Assembly (NCBI GenBank): GCA_002361485.1
Contig: DESZ01000009.1
Location: forward strand, 1-64,000
Reading direction: 5' to 3'
Length of the DNA stretch: 64,000 nt
Origin: Cyanobacteria bacterium UBA3301
GTDB taxonomy: Bacteria; Cyanobacteriota; Vampirovibrionia; Gastranaerophilales; Gastranaerophilaceae
Below, one piece after another: positions 7,895 through 16,578 of the stretch. The notes under the pieces were generated by a model, which was given only the letters and a program-made list of their open reading frames with translations, was not told the origin of the DNA and made no database searches. Position 1 is the first letter of the stretch, and the number at the start of each line of letters is the position of its first letter. The position numbers were made by a program, and so were the translations under genes.

Positions 7895-8830
7895 TTAATT
7901 TTTATATGTATTTTTAACTATGTTTATAATAGGAAAATTAAATATATATAGATATTTTTCTTGGTTTGTCCATTTATATTTAATTATATTCCATAATTCC
8001 AAGTAAAAATATTTGTTATACCTGTCAGAATTTTTTATTCTAAATTTAAGAGCTTTTGATTTTTTTCGCCCCATTTTATTTATATATTTAATTGCGTCTT
8101 TTATACTGGTGCGCATATGCTTTATGCGTTCATTTTCCCATTTTTTGGGCTTATCGGTTATTGCGCCGAGTCTTATTCTATACATAACTGCTAAATCTGT
8201 AATAAACATTATTTTTGGGAAGCAAGCACATACTTTAATCCAGAATCCGTTATCTTCGTGAAAAATATTTTTATCTATGAATTTAAGATTGTTGTCTTGT
8301 AAAAATTTTCGTGAAAATAATTTACTCCATGCTACGCAAGGACAATCACTTATTATGTATGAATAATTATCCATTGTTACGTTATATATACCGTGAAATT
8401 CATTTTTATTTAAATAACGATTTTTCTTTATTGTTCTTTTTTTAGTTTTTTCAGAGTTATCTTCGGCAAAGGCAAAAGATTTTGCCACAACTATATGGGC
8501 TTCTGTTTTAATTGCGTTATTATACATATTCTCTATTGAATCAATTACAATATAGTCGTCGCTATCAACAAACGCGATGTATTCCCCTGTTGCGATTTTC
8601 ATTCCGTTATTTCTGGCAATACTTAGGCCTTGATTTTCTTGCGTGATTATTTTTATACGGTTATCTTTATTTGCATATTCTTCTAATATTGCAGCCGAAC
8701 CGTCTGTCGAACCGTCGTTTATACAAATGATTTCTATATCTTGCAAGGTTTGATTAATTACGCTATCCAGACATTGGCGCAAATATTTTTCAACATTATA
8801 TACAGGAATAATTACGCTTACTTTTGGCAT
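7895..8830 (-). CDS. Family 2 glycosyltransferase
   Basis: This 311-residue enzyme has the GT-A fold of glycosyltransferase family 2. It starts MPKVSVIIPVYN, with the nucleotide-sugar site INDGSTDGS at about 38-46 and the metal-binding DSDD (VDSDDYI) near 91. The C-terminal 100 residues are Lys/Asn/Tyr-rich and carry no obvious membrane helix. A GAGAG site precedes the ATG. It overlaps the end of the TagD-like gene by 13 bases and is the last gene of a four-gene operon. It shares its first 40 residues closely with the GT2 at the head of the operon, so the two are paralogues. Sugar and acceptor are unknown; a surface glycan is inferred. Confidence 0.88.
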   Translation of the reverse strand: MPKVSVIIPVYNVEKYLRQCLDSVINQTLQDIEIICINDGSTDGSAAILEEYANKDNRIKIITQENQGLSIARNNGMKIATGEYIAFVDSDDYIVIDSIENMYNNAIKTEAHIVVAKSFAFAEDNSEKTKKRTIKKNRYLNKNEFHGIYNVTMDNYSYIISDCPCVAWSKLFSRKFLQDNNLKFIDKNIFHEDNGFWIKVCACFPKIMFITDLAVMYRIRLGAITDKPKKWENERIKHMRTSIKDAIKYINKMGRKKSKALKFRIKNSDRYNKYFYLELWNIIKYKWTNQEKYLYIFNFPIINIVKNTYKN

Positions 8831-9255
8831 AATATCTCTCCTGATTCATTAAATTTTTTTATTGTATTTTGTAGTATTGTAGAGCTTGTTGTTTTTGTAT
8901 ATGGCAGGTAAATAACTTTTGCTCCTTTTTCTTTTAATTGAGCTTCGTATTTATTCCATTTGTCTGTTCCTTGCCAATCAGAGCCTACAAATAAAATGTC
9001 ATAGTGGTATTTATCCCACGCTTTTATTTTATCCAAATCCTCTTGTAATACTACTTTATCCACATATTTTATTGCGCTTACAATTTCCATTCGTTCGCTT
9101 TGGTTAATAAAAGGTGTCTTATTTTTATATTGAGCTGCCAAGTCGGAGGTCACTCCAACGATAAGATAATCACATTGAGCTTTGGCGTTTTTTAATAAAT
9201 TTAAGTGTCCGATATGAAATAAATCATATACTCCTGTAGTATAGCCGATTATCAT
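8818..9255 (-). CDS. tagD: TagD-like glycerol-3-phosphate (or related) cytidylyltransferase
   Basis: A 145-residue nucleotidyltransferase of the HIGH family. TTGVYDLFHIGHLNLLKNAK near the N-terminus carries the HxGH motif and YTKTTSSTI at the C-terminus matches the RTxGISTT motif of TagD/GCT enzymes. Such enzymes make CDP-glycerol from CTP and glycerol-3-phosphate; close relatives use phosphocholine or ethanolamine phosphate. It overlaps licD by 4 bases (ATGA-type coupling) and the downstream GT2 by 13. Beside LicD, the likely role is supplying a CDP-activated polyol or choline for surface decoration. The activated group is inferred. Confidence 0.85.
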   Translation of the reverse strand: MIIGYTTGVYDLFHIGHLNLLKNAKAQCDYLIVGVTSDLAAQYKNKTPFINQSERMEIVSAIKYVDKVVLQEDLDKIKAWDKYHYDILFVGSDWQGTDKWNKYEAQLKEKGAKVIYLPYTKTTSSTILQNTIKKFNESGEILCQK

Positions 9256-10217
9256 AAATTCCCCTCTATAAATTTGTTGTATAATTCTTCGGTTTCTTCT
9301 GCATTTTCTTCTGTAAACATGTATTCGTGATTAGCTAAATCTTTTAGCATCGGGAAATTCATATAATATGCCCCGTAATATTGTTTCAAATATCCTTCAA
9401 TATCGTTCATTATGAAAAATTGTTCATCTTCAAATTCGATAGGTTTTAGCGGGAAAATCATATCATATGGAAAAATTCTTTTTTTTCTACGGGCGCCAAT
9501 ATGTTCTATTGCCGAACATATTGCATCTTTAGAGTGAGAATTTATATATTTATTTTTGTATTCATCATTATATTTTTCTATTATATTCAACACTTTAGGG
9601 TCCATATCTTTTTGATAACAGCTGTCTTTGAAAAATTTACGTTGAGTAAGTAATTTTTGTCTTAATTCTGCTTTATTTTTTTGCCATTCAGTCCAAAATT
9701 CGTCAGGATTATCATATGAGCACCAGTCAAATGGAAATAAATCTACATATACTCCTCCTCTAATGTTTTTAAATGCAAATTTTGCAATTTTGCATGTATG
9801 ATGATAAAAATATGTGATTTCAAACTTTTGAGAATTGTTGTTTACATGTTCAACTAATTTATCAAAATCTTCTCTCATCATCCCCAAATCAACATCATCA
9901 TCCCAAGGAATGAAACCTTTATGACGATATGCTCCAAGGGCAGAACCGCCACGCAGCCAAAATTTAACGCCTATTTCATCGCATATTTTTTTTAGTTCTT
10001 TCATTAAATATAATTCAAGTAATTGCATTTTTCTAAGATGTCCTGTAGCTTTCGGAGCGAGACGAATATCTACAAATTTGTTTAAATATTCTTCAAATAG
10101 AACAAGGCTTACTCTGCGTTTAAACTTGATTTTTATACCTAAAAAACATAAAACCTTGTGCAAACGTTCGTCTTTTATTGATAATATATTACAAAGCAAT
10201 TTTTTAATTTTTTTCAT
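9252..10217 (-). CDS. licD: LicD-family phosphotransferase
   Basis: A 321-residue protein with the LicD core: LYLMKELKKICDEIGVKFWLRGGSALG (written here in parts) followed by AYRHKGFIPWDDDVDLGM at about 95-112, whose DDDVD acidic cluster binds metal. LicD proteins transfer phosphocholine or related phospho-groups from CDP donors onto cell-surface glycans. The adjoining CDP-transferase gene fits this. The first 35 residues (KKLLCNILSIKDERLHKVLC) are basic and may touch the membrane. It lies 2 bases from the upstream GT2 and overlaps tagD by 4 bases. Confidence 0.87.
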   Translation of the reverse strand: MKKIKKLLCNILSIKDERLHKVLCFLGIKIKFKRRVSLVLFEEYLNKFVDIRLAPKATGHLRKMQLLELYLMKELKKICDEIGVKFWLRGGSALGAYRHKGFIPWDDDVDLGMMREDFDKLVEHVNNNSQKFEITYFYHHTCKIAKFAFKNIRGGVYVDLFPFDWCSYDNPDEFWTEWQKNKAELRQKLLTQRKFFKDSCYQKDMDPKVLNIIEKYNDEYKNKYINSHSKDAICSAIEHIGARRKKRIFPYDMIFPLKPIEFEDEQFFIMNDIEGYLKQYYGAYYMNFPMLKDLANHEYMFTEENAEETEELYNKFIEGNL

Positions 10218-10219
10218 AT

Positions 10220-11308
10220 TTACCTCTTATTCACCGTAAAATAACATTTAATACCAAATAACGTTACAACTTTGCATTTTGTACCGTGTATAAAATCGTT
10301 GCCAATTGCAAAAATATTTTTAATAAATAAATCTGCAATATACTGAGAATATGGTTTTTGTATAAAATTTTTTAATAAATCTTTTTTTAATATGGCATTA
10401 TTATTATTTAAAAATTGGTATTCTTTTTCTAATTTAATAAATATTTCGCGAATTTTTTCATAAAATTCTTTTTTGTATTTAAAATTTGGACGCAATGCAA
10501 ATACTCTGAACCAATATAATAATGTCTTTACAATATACAGGATATATGGCATTCTTGCTTTTTTGTCAAATTGGCAATTTTGTATAAATTCCAATGCATC
10601 TTCTCTTGTTGTTATCAAGTCTTTCCATAAAAAGTTCTTTGATGATTGGTTTGTTTCTTCCGAACGTTTACGATAATTGTATAAAGGTTTTACTATTACC
10701 GATAAATCTTGAGCTAAAGCTGTTGATTTAACCATAAAAATAACGTCTTCGCATAAGTGTTGCTGTCCGTATTTAATATTATTTTTGTTTAAAAATTCTC
10801 TATTATATATATAGTGCCATGTGTGAGCATTCTTTACCCAATTAATATCCATATCGCTAAATTTAATTTTTGGATTGTTACAAATTGGTAAAAATGGTGA
10901 TATGGTATCGTATCTTAAGCGCTGTCTGTGTTCTTCTTCAAGATATTCTTGATAATTAAACATTACAATATCGTTTTGGTTTTGAGTAATTTGATTATAG
11001 GCAATTTCGCAGGCATCAAGTTCATACCAATCGTCAGGATCAAGAAACATTATATATTCTCCCTGCGCGGTATCTAATGCTGTATTGCGAGCGACTCCTG
11101 GACCTTTATTCTCGCAGAAATTTATTATCTTTATTCTTGAGTCTTTTGATGCGTATTCGTTTAATATACCAAGTGAGTTGTCGGGAGAGCAATCATTTAC
11201 GCATATAATTTCAATATCTCCCAAAGTTTGATTTATTACACTATCCAAGCATTCTCTTAAATATTTTTCAACGTTATATACAGGTATAATAACGCTTACC
11301 TTTGGCAT
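10220..11308 (-). CDS. Family 2 glycosyltransferase
   Basis: A 362-residue GT2 enzyme, first gene of the GT2-licD-tagD-GT2 operon. It shows MPKVSVIIPVYN, CVNDCSPDNS (nucleotide-sugar loop) and FLDPDDW (DXD-type metal site) near residue 92. The C-terminal half is divergent and ends in a basic hydrophobic segment. An AAGGA site lies before the ATG. About 190 bases separate it from the divergent HTH gene, and the operon promoter must lie there. It is a paralogue of the GT2 at 7895-8830. It probably builds part of a phosphate-decorated surface polysaccharide or glycolipid (inferred). Confidence 0.88.
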   Translation of the reverse strand: MPKVSVIIPVYNVEKYLRECLDSVINQTLGDIEIICVNDCSPDNSLGILNEYASKDSRIKIINFCENKGPGVARNTALDTAQGEYIMFLDPDDWYELDACEIAYNQITQNQNDIVMFNYQEYLEEEHRQRLRYDTISPFLPICNNPKIKFSDMDINWVKNAHTWHYIYNREFLNKNNIKYGQQHLCEDVIFMVKSTALAQDLSVIVKPLYNYRKRSEETNQSSKNFLWKDLITTREDALEFIQNCQFDKKARMPYILYIVKTLLYWFRVFALRPNFKYKKEFYEKIREIFIKLEKEYQFLNNNNAILKKDLLKNFIQKPYSQYIADLFIKNIFAIGNDFIHGTKCKVVTLFGIKCYFTVNKR

Positions 11309-11501
11309 AATACTTTATCCTTCTTAATTCCAAACTTAATTCCTTTATTAATAAAACCTAAAAAACTACTGCTTGTATGTAGCCTATAAGAGAACAAACA
11401 GAGGGATGCTAACAGGGTTTTTATTTGCATTAATAATAAAATATAAATGTTCTCAAATTGACTACATAAATTGAGTTTTTTACAATTTATAATCAGACTG
11501 A

Positions 11502-11720
11502 ATGAAAGATGAAAATTCAAAAATTTACTTATTAGGGAGAGCTATATTTTCCCAACGGCGCAAATGCGGTTATTCGCAAAACGATTTAGCAGAAATGCTT
11601 GATATTTCACGTGAGCATCTTGCAAAAATCGAAACAGCAAAGAGAACCGCAAGTATGCAACTGCTTATAAAAATTGCAGAAGTTTTGCATATAAAAGTCA
11701 GGGATTTAATTAATTTTTAA
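11502..11720 (+). CDS. XRE-type helix-turn-helix protein
   Basis: A 72-residue protein consisting almost only of a Cro/C1-type HTH domain. LGRAIFSQRRKCGYSQNDLAE starts it and LDISREHLAKIETAKRTASM contains the recognition helix; the end is LIKIAEVLHIKVRDLINF. It has no effector domain, so it is probably a dimeric DNA-binding regulator. It is divergent from the surface-polymer operon and 21 bases before a P-loop kinase gene. Either could be its target, but no clear operator palindrome was found. Confidence 0.82.
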   Translation: MKDENSKIYLLGRAIFSQRRKCGYSQNDLAEMLDISREHLAKIETAKRTASMQLLIKIAEVLHIKVRDLINF

Positions 11721-11741
11721 GCTTGTGATAAAATATCTTAT

Positions 11742-12263
11742 ATGGTTGATAAAGTAATAATTTTTTCAGGAAAGCAATACGCAGGAAAAGATACTGCGGC
11801 AAAAATTATGTTGGATATGATGCCTGATTTTAAACGCTGCGCCGTTGGTGATATTATCAAAATAACTTACGGAAAAGAGCATGGACTAACCTATGAACAA
11901 ATTGAAAATAATAAATCAAAATATCGTGCAGGGTTAATAGAATTAGGGAATTGGGGAAGAGCGCAGAGTCCTGATTATTGGCTTGAAAAAATTCTTGAAC
12001 AAAGTGGTAATATTATGGTTACTGATGTAAGAGTTCCGCACGAATATAATGTATTCAAATCTGCAGGAGCTATTTCTATACGTGTTGAAGCTTCAAGAGA
12101 TGTACGTTCTGCAAGGGGTAAATTAATAGGGGAAGACGACATTACAGAAGTCGGGTTAGACCATATAAAAAATTGGGATTTTGTTATAGATAACAATTTA
12201 GATTATGATACTTTAAAAAACAATGTTGAAAACATTGTATTAGAAATACAAAATTTATTGTAA
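11742..12263 (+). CDS. P-loop (deoxy)nucleoside monophosphate kinase-like protein
   Basis: A 173-residue P-loop NTPase. The Walker A-like loop GKQYAGKDT is at residues 10-18, MVTDVRVPHEYN looks like the substrate/Walker B strand and a short lid (VRSARGKLIGEDD) follows near 125. The layout resembles phage-type dNMP kinases and the adenylate-kinase superfamily, but the substrate cannot be decided. It follows the HTH gene by 21 bases and converges with a small gene on the other strand, overlapping its end by 9 bases. Confidence 0.7.
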   Translation: MVDKVIIFSGKQYAGKDTAAKIMLDMMPDFKRCAVGDIIKITYGKEHGLTYEQIENNKSKYRAGLIELGNWGRAQSPDYWLEKILEQSGNIMVTDVRVPHEYNVFKSAGAISIRVEASRDVRSARGKLIGEDDITEVGLDHIKNWDFVIDNNLDYDTLKNNVENIVLEIQNLL

Positions 12264-12473
12264 TTTGTTTAATTCTTTATATTCAGAATCCAATTTTGGA
12301 AAAGTTTCAAAAAAAGCTTCCTTTAGCCATTTAAAAAATTTGTTAATTGGGGTTTCTACGTATAAATTTTCACCTCGACGTTTTATGGAAATAGCAGCAT
12401 CTTTTCTGATTACTGCCCCAAAGACCGGTCTATATGCGTTATTTATATTGTATCCTTGAATTCGTGTAATCAT
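12255..12473 (-). CDS. Small basic hypothetical protein cotranscribed with infB
   Basis: A 72-residue open frame starts 8 bases after the infB stop (only a weak AAGA-type ribosome site). It reads MITRIQGYNINNAYRPVFGA, then a basic patch (IRKDAAISIKRRGE) and an amphipathic C-terminus (FFKWLKEAFFETFPKLD). No family was recognised. The spacing behind infB argues for a real coupled gene. The open frame continues upstream into infB, so a longer start is possible but unlikely. Confidence 0.55.
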   Translation of the reverse strand: MITRIQGYNINNAYRPVFGAVIRKDAAISIKRRGENLYVETPINKFFKWLKEAFFETFPKLDSEYKELNKLQ

Positions 12474-12480
12474 ATCTTTC

Positions 12481-14976
12481 TTATAATGATGTTCTTTCAA
12501 CTTCTTCTTGCGTTGAAACTTGGATAATATCGCCTTCTTGTAAATCGTTGAATTTTCCAAACGAAATTCCGCATTCAAAACCTTGTGCTACTTCTTTTAC
12601 GTCATCTTTAAAACGTTTTAATTGTTCTATAGCTCCGCGGAATATTTCAACTCCGTCTCTAAATATAACAGCATCTTTTGAACGAACAATCTTACCTTCT
12701 GTTACATAGCAGCCGGCAATTTTACCTGTTTTACCGATGGTGAATACTTGACGAACTTCAGCTTTACCGAGTTCAACTTCTTTAACTTCAGGTTCAAGTA
12801 ATGATAATAATGTCTTTTCAATATCTTCCAATAATTGATAAATGATATCATATTTCTTGATTGTTACCCCTTCTCTTTCGGCTGCGGCTAAAGCGTTAGA
12901 GTCTTCTTTTACCGTAAATCCGAGTATCAATGCATTTGATGCGGCTGCAAGCATAACGTCAGCTTCGGAGATATCACCGACACCGACATGGATAATTTTG
13001 GTCGTAATCTCTTTAGATTCAACTTGCGCGATAGCTTGAGCGACGGCTTCTGCAGAACCGTTTGTATTTGCTTTAATAATCAAATTCAATTGAGGAATAT
13101 CATCTTCTCCGGCTACAGCTTCTTTTCTGATATGAGCAGGAAGCATTGCTTCTAAACGTTTATCACGAGCTTTTTCCTGACGCTCTGCTGAAATTGTTTT
13201 CATTTCTTTTTCGTTTTTAACAACTTCAAATCTGTCACCAGCCTGAGGTACTTCTGACAAACCTAAAATCTCAACAGGTGTTGACGGTTCAGCTTTTTGA
13301 ATTCTTTCACCTGAATCTGATAACAATGCCCTTACTCTGCCGTATGCAGTACCTACAACGATACAATTTCCTGCTCTTAAGGTTCCGTTTTGAACAAGTA
13401 AAGTTGCAACAGGTCCTTTACCTTTATCAAGGTTAGCTTCAATTACAACCCCTGTTGCTTCCGCTTTAGGATTTGCTTTCAGGTCTTGAACGTCAGCAAC
13501 AAGTAAAATGTATTCTAATAATTCGTCTATACCTGTTCCTTGAAGGGCTGAAACTTTGACAACAATTGTATCTCCGCCCCAATCTTCAGGGATTAAGCCG
13601 TGTTCTGTTAATTGCTGTAACACTTTATCGGGATTAGCTCCCGGTTTATCAATCTTGTTAACCGCAACAATAATCGGAATTTCTGCTGCTTTTGCGTGGT
13701 TAATTGCTTCAATCGTTTGAGGCATTATCCCGTCATCCGCTGCTACAACAAGGATTGCGATATCAGTTGCTTGCGCACCGCGCGCTCTCATTTCTGTAAA
13801 CGCTTCGTGACCCGGAGTGTCCAAGAATACAATCTTTTTATCTCCGACATAAACCGTATAAGCACCGATTGATTGTGTAATACCACCGACTTCCGTTGCG
13901 ACAATTTTGTGTTTTGAAGCTCGAATACTGTCTAATAATGTTGTTTTACCGTGGTCAACGTGTCCCATAATACTTATAACAGGAGCACGTTTTTTAAGTA
14001 ATCTTGCATCAACTTCTTTTATTGCTTTTTGTTGTTCTTCTTTTTTAAGTTCTTCTTCAACAAAAGCATCCAAATCTTCGTCTAAAACTTCCAGTTCGTA
14101 TTCGGCGCAAACTTTTTTGATAACATCAACATCAATAAGCTGGTTAACCGTTGCCATAATTCCGTTCATCATTAAGAATTTAACGATTTCTGCAGGAGTT
14201 TTCTTAATTTTATCGGATAATTCGGCAATTGTCATTGCGTGAGTTACAACAATTTGTTTAACTTCTTCTTCCGCTTCAACTCTTTGAGTTCTTTTTTTGT
14301 GGTGCTGCGCCGCAGCCTTTTCAAGAGAAATCATCTCTTGTTCTTCTTTTTTGGAGTTAAAATCTTTATCTTTTTTCTTTCCGGAATTTTTACTGCCGCC
14401 GAATTTCCCTGTCCCGCCGCCTTTATTTTCATAGATGTCCTGAGAAATTATACGGCGTTCCAGCGGTTTTTTATTAGCAAAATCTTTAGCCCCCGAAGAT
14501 GAGTTTCCTTCAGGTTTTGAAAATCTTTTTTCACCATCTTTTCTTGGCGGTCTGTCTTCTGTTCTAAAAGGTTTTCTTTGTGGTCTGTCGCCTTGATGTG
14601 AAGTCTTATCTGCAATAGTTACGCTTCTTTTTGGTGCCCTGCGAACGATTTCTATGCCTGAAGCAGGTTTAGAAATTCTTGGTTTTTCTATCTCTGTTTT
14701 TTTCTCAGGTTTTTTATCTTCTTGTTGAACTGTTTCAACAGTCGGTTCTTCTTCTGTTACCTTTGCTTTTTTTACAACAAATGCTTTTGGCTTTGTCGCT
14801 TTTTTTACTCCGCCGTCAGCGATAAAAGTTTTTAAACGTTTTATTTGCTCTTGGGTTACTGTGCTTGAATGTGTTTTATTGGTAACTCCGATTTTTTCAA
14901 ATTTTTCAACGACTTCTTTACTCGGAAGCCCCAATTCTTTTGCTAATTCACTTATTCTCACAGTTTCGTAACTCAT
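12481..14976 (-). CDS. infB: Translation initiation factor IF-2
   Basis: An 831-residue GTPase that places initiator tRNA on the 30S subunit. An N-terminal IF2N module (SYETVRISELAKELGLPSKE) is followed by a charged linker of about 190 residues and a second IF2N module (MTIAELSDKIKKTPAEIVKF). The G domain starts near residue 330 with GHVDHGKTTLLDS, then DTPGHEAFTEMRARGA and NKIDKPGA. Domain II, domain III and the C-terminal initiator-tRNA-binding domain are complete. It overlaps ylxR by 29 bases. The usual upstream nusA is not present in the window. Confidence 0.97.
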   Translation of the reverse strand: MSYETVRISELAKELGLPSKEVVEKFEKIGVTNKTHSSTVTQEQIKRLKTFIADGGVKKATKPKAFVVKKAKVTEEEPTVETVQQEDKKPEKKTEIEKPRISKPASGIEIVRRAPKRSVTIADKTSHQGDRPQRKPFRTEDRPPRKDGEKRFSKPEGNSSSGAKDFANKKPLERRIISQDIYENKGGGTGKFGGSKNSGKKKDKDFNSKKEEQEMISLEKAAAQHHKKRTQRVEAEEEVKQIVVTHAMTIAELSDKIKKTPAEIVKFLMMNGIMATVNQLIDVDVIKKVCAEYELEVLDEDLDAFVEEELKKEEQQKAIKEVDARLLKKRAPVISIMGHVDHGKTTLLDSIRASKHKIVATEVGGITQSIGAYTVYVGDKKIVFLDTPGHEAFTEMRARGAQATDIAILVVAADDGIMPQTIEAINHAKAAEIPIIVAVNKIDKPGANPDKVLQQLTEHGLIPEDWGGDTIVVKVSALQGTGIDELLEYILLVADVQDLKANPKAEATGVVIEANLDKGKGPVATLLVQNGTLRAGNCIVVGTAYGRVRALLSDSGERIQKAEPSTPVEILGLSEVPQAGDRFEVVKNEKEMKTISAERQEKARDKRLEAMLPAHIRKEAVAGEDDIPQLNLIIKANTNGSAEAVAQAIAQVESKEITTKIIHVGVGDISEADVMLAAASNALILGFTVKEDSNALAAAEREGVTIKKYDIIYQLLEDIEKTLLSLLEPEVKEVELGKAEVRQVFTIGKTGKIAGCYVTEGKIVRSKDAVIFRDGVEIFRGAIEQLKRFKDDVKEVAQGFECGISFGKFNDLQEGDIIQVSTQEEVERTSL

Positions 14977-15205
14977 CTAATATTTGTCCTTTCAATTCGT
15001 CAGGTACTTGTACCTTTAGAATTTTATTTATTTTATTTTTTTTGAATGCCGTATTTATACAAGTTTCATTATAACAAAGATATACCGATCTGCCAAATGT
15101 CTTTGAATTAGGCTTTATAACAAGCTTTCCGCCGACTTTGGTTATCCTTATCATTTCGTTTCTGTCTTTAGTTTGCCAACATCCGGCACAACGTCTTTCT
15201 GTCAT
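14948..15205 (-). CDS. ylxR: YlxR-family RNA-binding protein
   Basis: An 85-residue YlxR (DUF448) protein with RRCAGCWQTKDRNEMIRI at the N-terminus and the GRSVYLCYNETCINTAFKKN motif. These are the conserved blocks of this small RNA-binding or nucleoid-associated family. The ATG at 15205 has AGGAA upstream and matches the normal family start. It lies directly before infB with a 29-base overlap, the usual ylxR-infB order. Here the pair is not preceded by nusA. Confidence 0.9.
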   Translation of the reverse strand: MTERRCAGCWQTKDRNEMIRITKVGGKLVIKPNSKTFGRSVYLCYNETCINTAFKKNKINKILKVQVPDELKGQILDELRNCENK

Positions 15206-15448
15206 GATGTTCCTATTTGTTATAAAGCTTAACTTTATATATTTTATGATATTACAAATATGTATTAAAGCAATATATATGACTGTAGGTTGGGTAGAAC
15301 CCGCCACGAGTAGCAAGGAAGTCAGTCAAAATAACGTAATTGGCTTACACTCCTGTCTTCTTATCCTCTTATCTTCAATAAAACTACATTTACCCTTCTG
15401 GCATTGACATGACGCGTAACATGCAACACCTGTAGTTAAATTTACCCC
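15206..15448. other. Repeat-derived intergenic stretch before ylxR
   Basis: No convincing gene. TGTAGGTTGGGTAGAACCC (15290 on) resembles a palindromic GTAGGTTGGG/CCCAAC repeat also seen at 7780. The right end carries AATTTACCCCC, a string shared with the borders of other repeats at 33437 and 43320. The ylxR promoter should lie within 15206-15280. Confidence 0.4.
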
Positions 15449-16531
15449 CTAGCCCTGTTGGGCAAGTTTTTCAAGTTTTAATTTTTGGTCGTATTCAATT
15501 AAAAGCTCAATAAGTTCATCTAAATCGCCATCAATGACAGTCCATACGTTCAAATTATGTCCGATACGGTGATCTGTAAGACGTCCTTGAGGGAAATTGT
15601 ATGTTCTAATACGTTCGGAACGGTCACCTGTTCCCACCTGAGAACGGCGCAGGTCTGTTATTTCCTGCATTTGTTTTTGAACTTCCATATCGTACAATTT
15701 TGAACGCAAAATCTGCATTGCGCGTTCTTTGTTTTGAAGCTGGGAACGTTCTTCGGTACAGAAAATCATAATCCCTGTCGGTTTGTGGAAAAGTCTTGCA
15801 GCGGTTTCTACTTTATTAACGTTTTGTCCGCCAGCACCGCCTGAACGAGCCGTCGACATTTCAATATCTTCAGGTCTGATTTCTATTTCAACATCGTCAA
15901 CTTCAGGCATAACCGCTACGGTTGCAGTTGATGTGTGAACTCTTCCTTGTGATTCGGTTTCCGGAACTCTCTGAACTCTGTGTACACCTGATTCATATTT
16001 TAATTGTGAGTATACGGCATCTCCTTTTATAGAAATGATAATTTCCGAATAGCCGCCTGCTTCACATTCTGTTTTTGAAAGTATTTGAGTTTGCCAGCCT
16101 TTTTTATCCGCAAATTTCAAATACATTCTTGCTAAATCGCCCGCAAAAATGTTTGCTTCATCTCCGCCTGCGCCGCCACGGATTTCAAGCATAATATCTT
16201 TGTCATCCATAGGGTCTTTTGGTAGAAGCAAACGTTTCATACGCTCTTCATATTCAGGGAGTTTTGATTCGTTTTCTTCAATATCGGCTTTTAGCATTGA
16301 ACGCATTTCTTCGTCTTTTTCTCCTTGAAGAAGTTCTTTATCATCTTCGATTGTTTTGGTTGCTTTAAGCCATGCATAATATAATTCAACGGTTTCTTCC
16401 ATTGATTTTCTTTGCTTTGATAAATCTCTAAACTTGTTATAGTCCTGTATAACAGCAGGATCTGATAAAGTTTCACCTAATTCCTTGTACTTCGTTTCAA
16501 TTTGAAGTATCTGTTCTAACATATCTTTCAT
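15449..16531 (-). CDS. prfA: Peptide chain release factor 1
   Basis: A 360-residue class I release factor that reads UAA and UAG. The catalytic GGQ lies in SGGAGGQNVNKVETA near residue 230. The codon-reading P-x-T motif is present as PET within HRVQRVPETESQGRVHTS, which marks RF1 rather than RF2 (which has SPF). Length is normal. It is followed closely on the chromosome by the TrmB-like regulator on the same strand, 47 bases upstream in transcription order. No hemK/prmC methylase gene is adjacent. Confidence 0.97.
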   Translation of the reverse strand: MKDMLEQILQIETKYKELGETLSDPAVIQDYNKFRDLSKQRKSMEETVELYYAWLKATKTIEDDKELLQGEKDEEMRSMLKADIEENESKLPEYEERMKRLLLPKDPMDDKDIMLEIRGGAGGDEANIFAGDLARMYLKFADKKGWQTQILSKTECEAGGYSEIIISIKGDAVYSQLKYESGVHRVQRVPETESQGRVHTSTATVAVMPEVDDVEIEIRPEDIEMSTARSGGAGGQNVNKVETAARLFHKPTGIMIFCTEERSQLQNKERAMQILRSKLYDMEVQKQMQEITDLRRSQVGTGDRSERIRTYNFPQGRLTDHRIGHNLNVWTVIDGDLDELIELLIEYDQKLKLEKLAQQG

Positions 16532-16578
16532 ATTTAAATAGTATCAAGAACATAAAATTTTTCAAACACGGATTAATT

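Noticed and set aside
7895..11308. A phage or integrated plasmid at the tRNA-Gln locus
   Set aside because: No integrase, portal, replication or tail genes; the neighbouring operon is a cell-surface cluster.
15138..15407. An 89-codon plus-strand frame antisense to ylxR
   Set aside because: It lies opposite a well-supported gene and extends into a repeat-derived region; composition is not protein-like.
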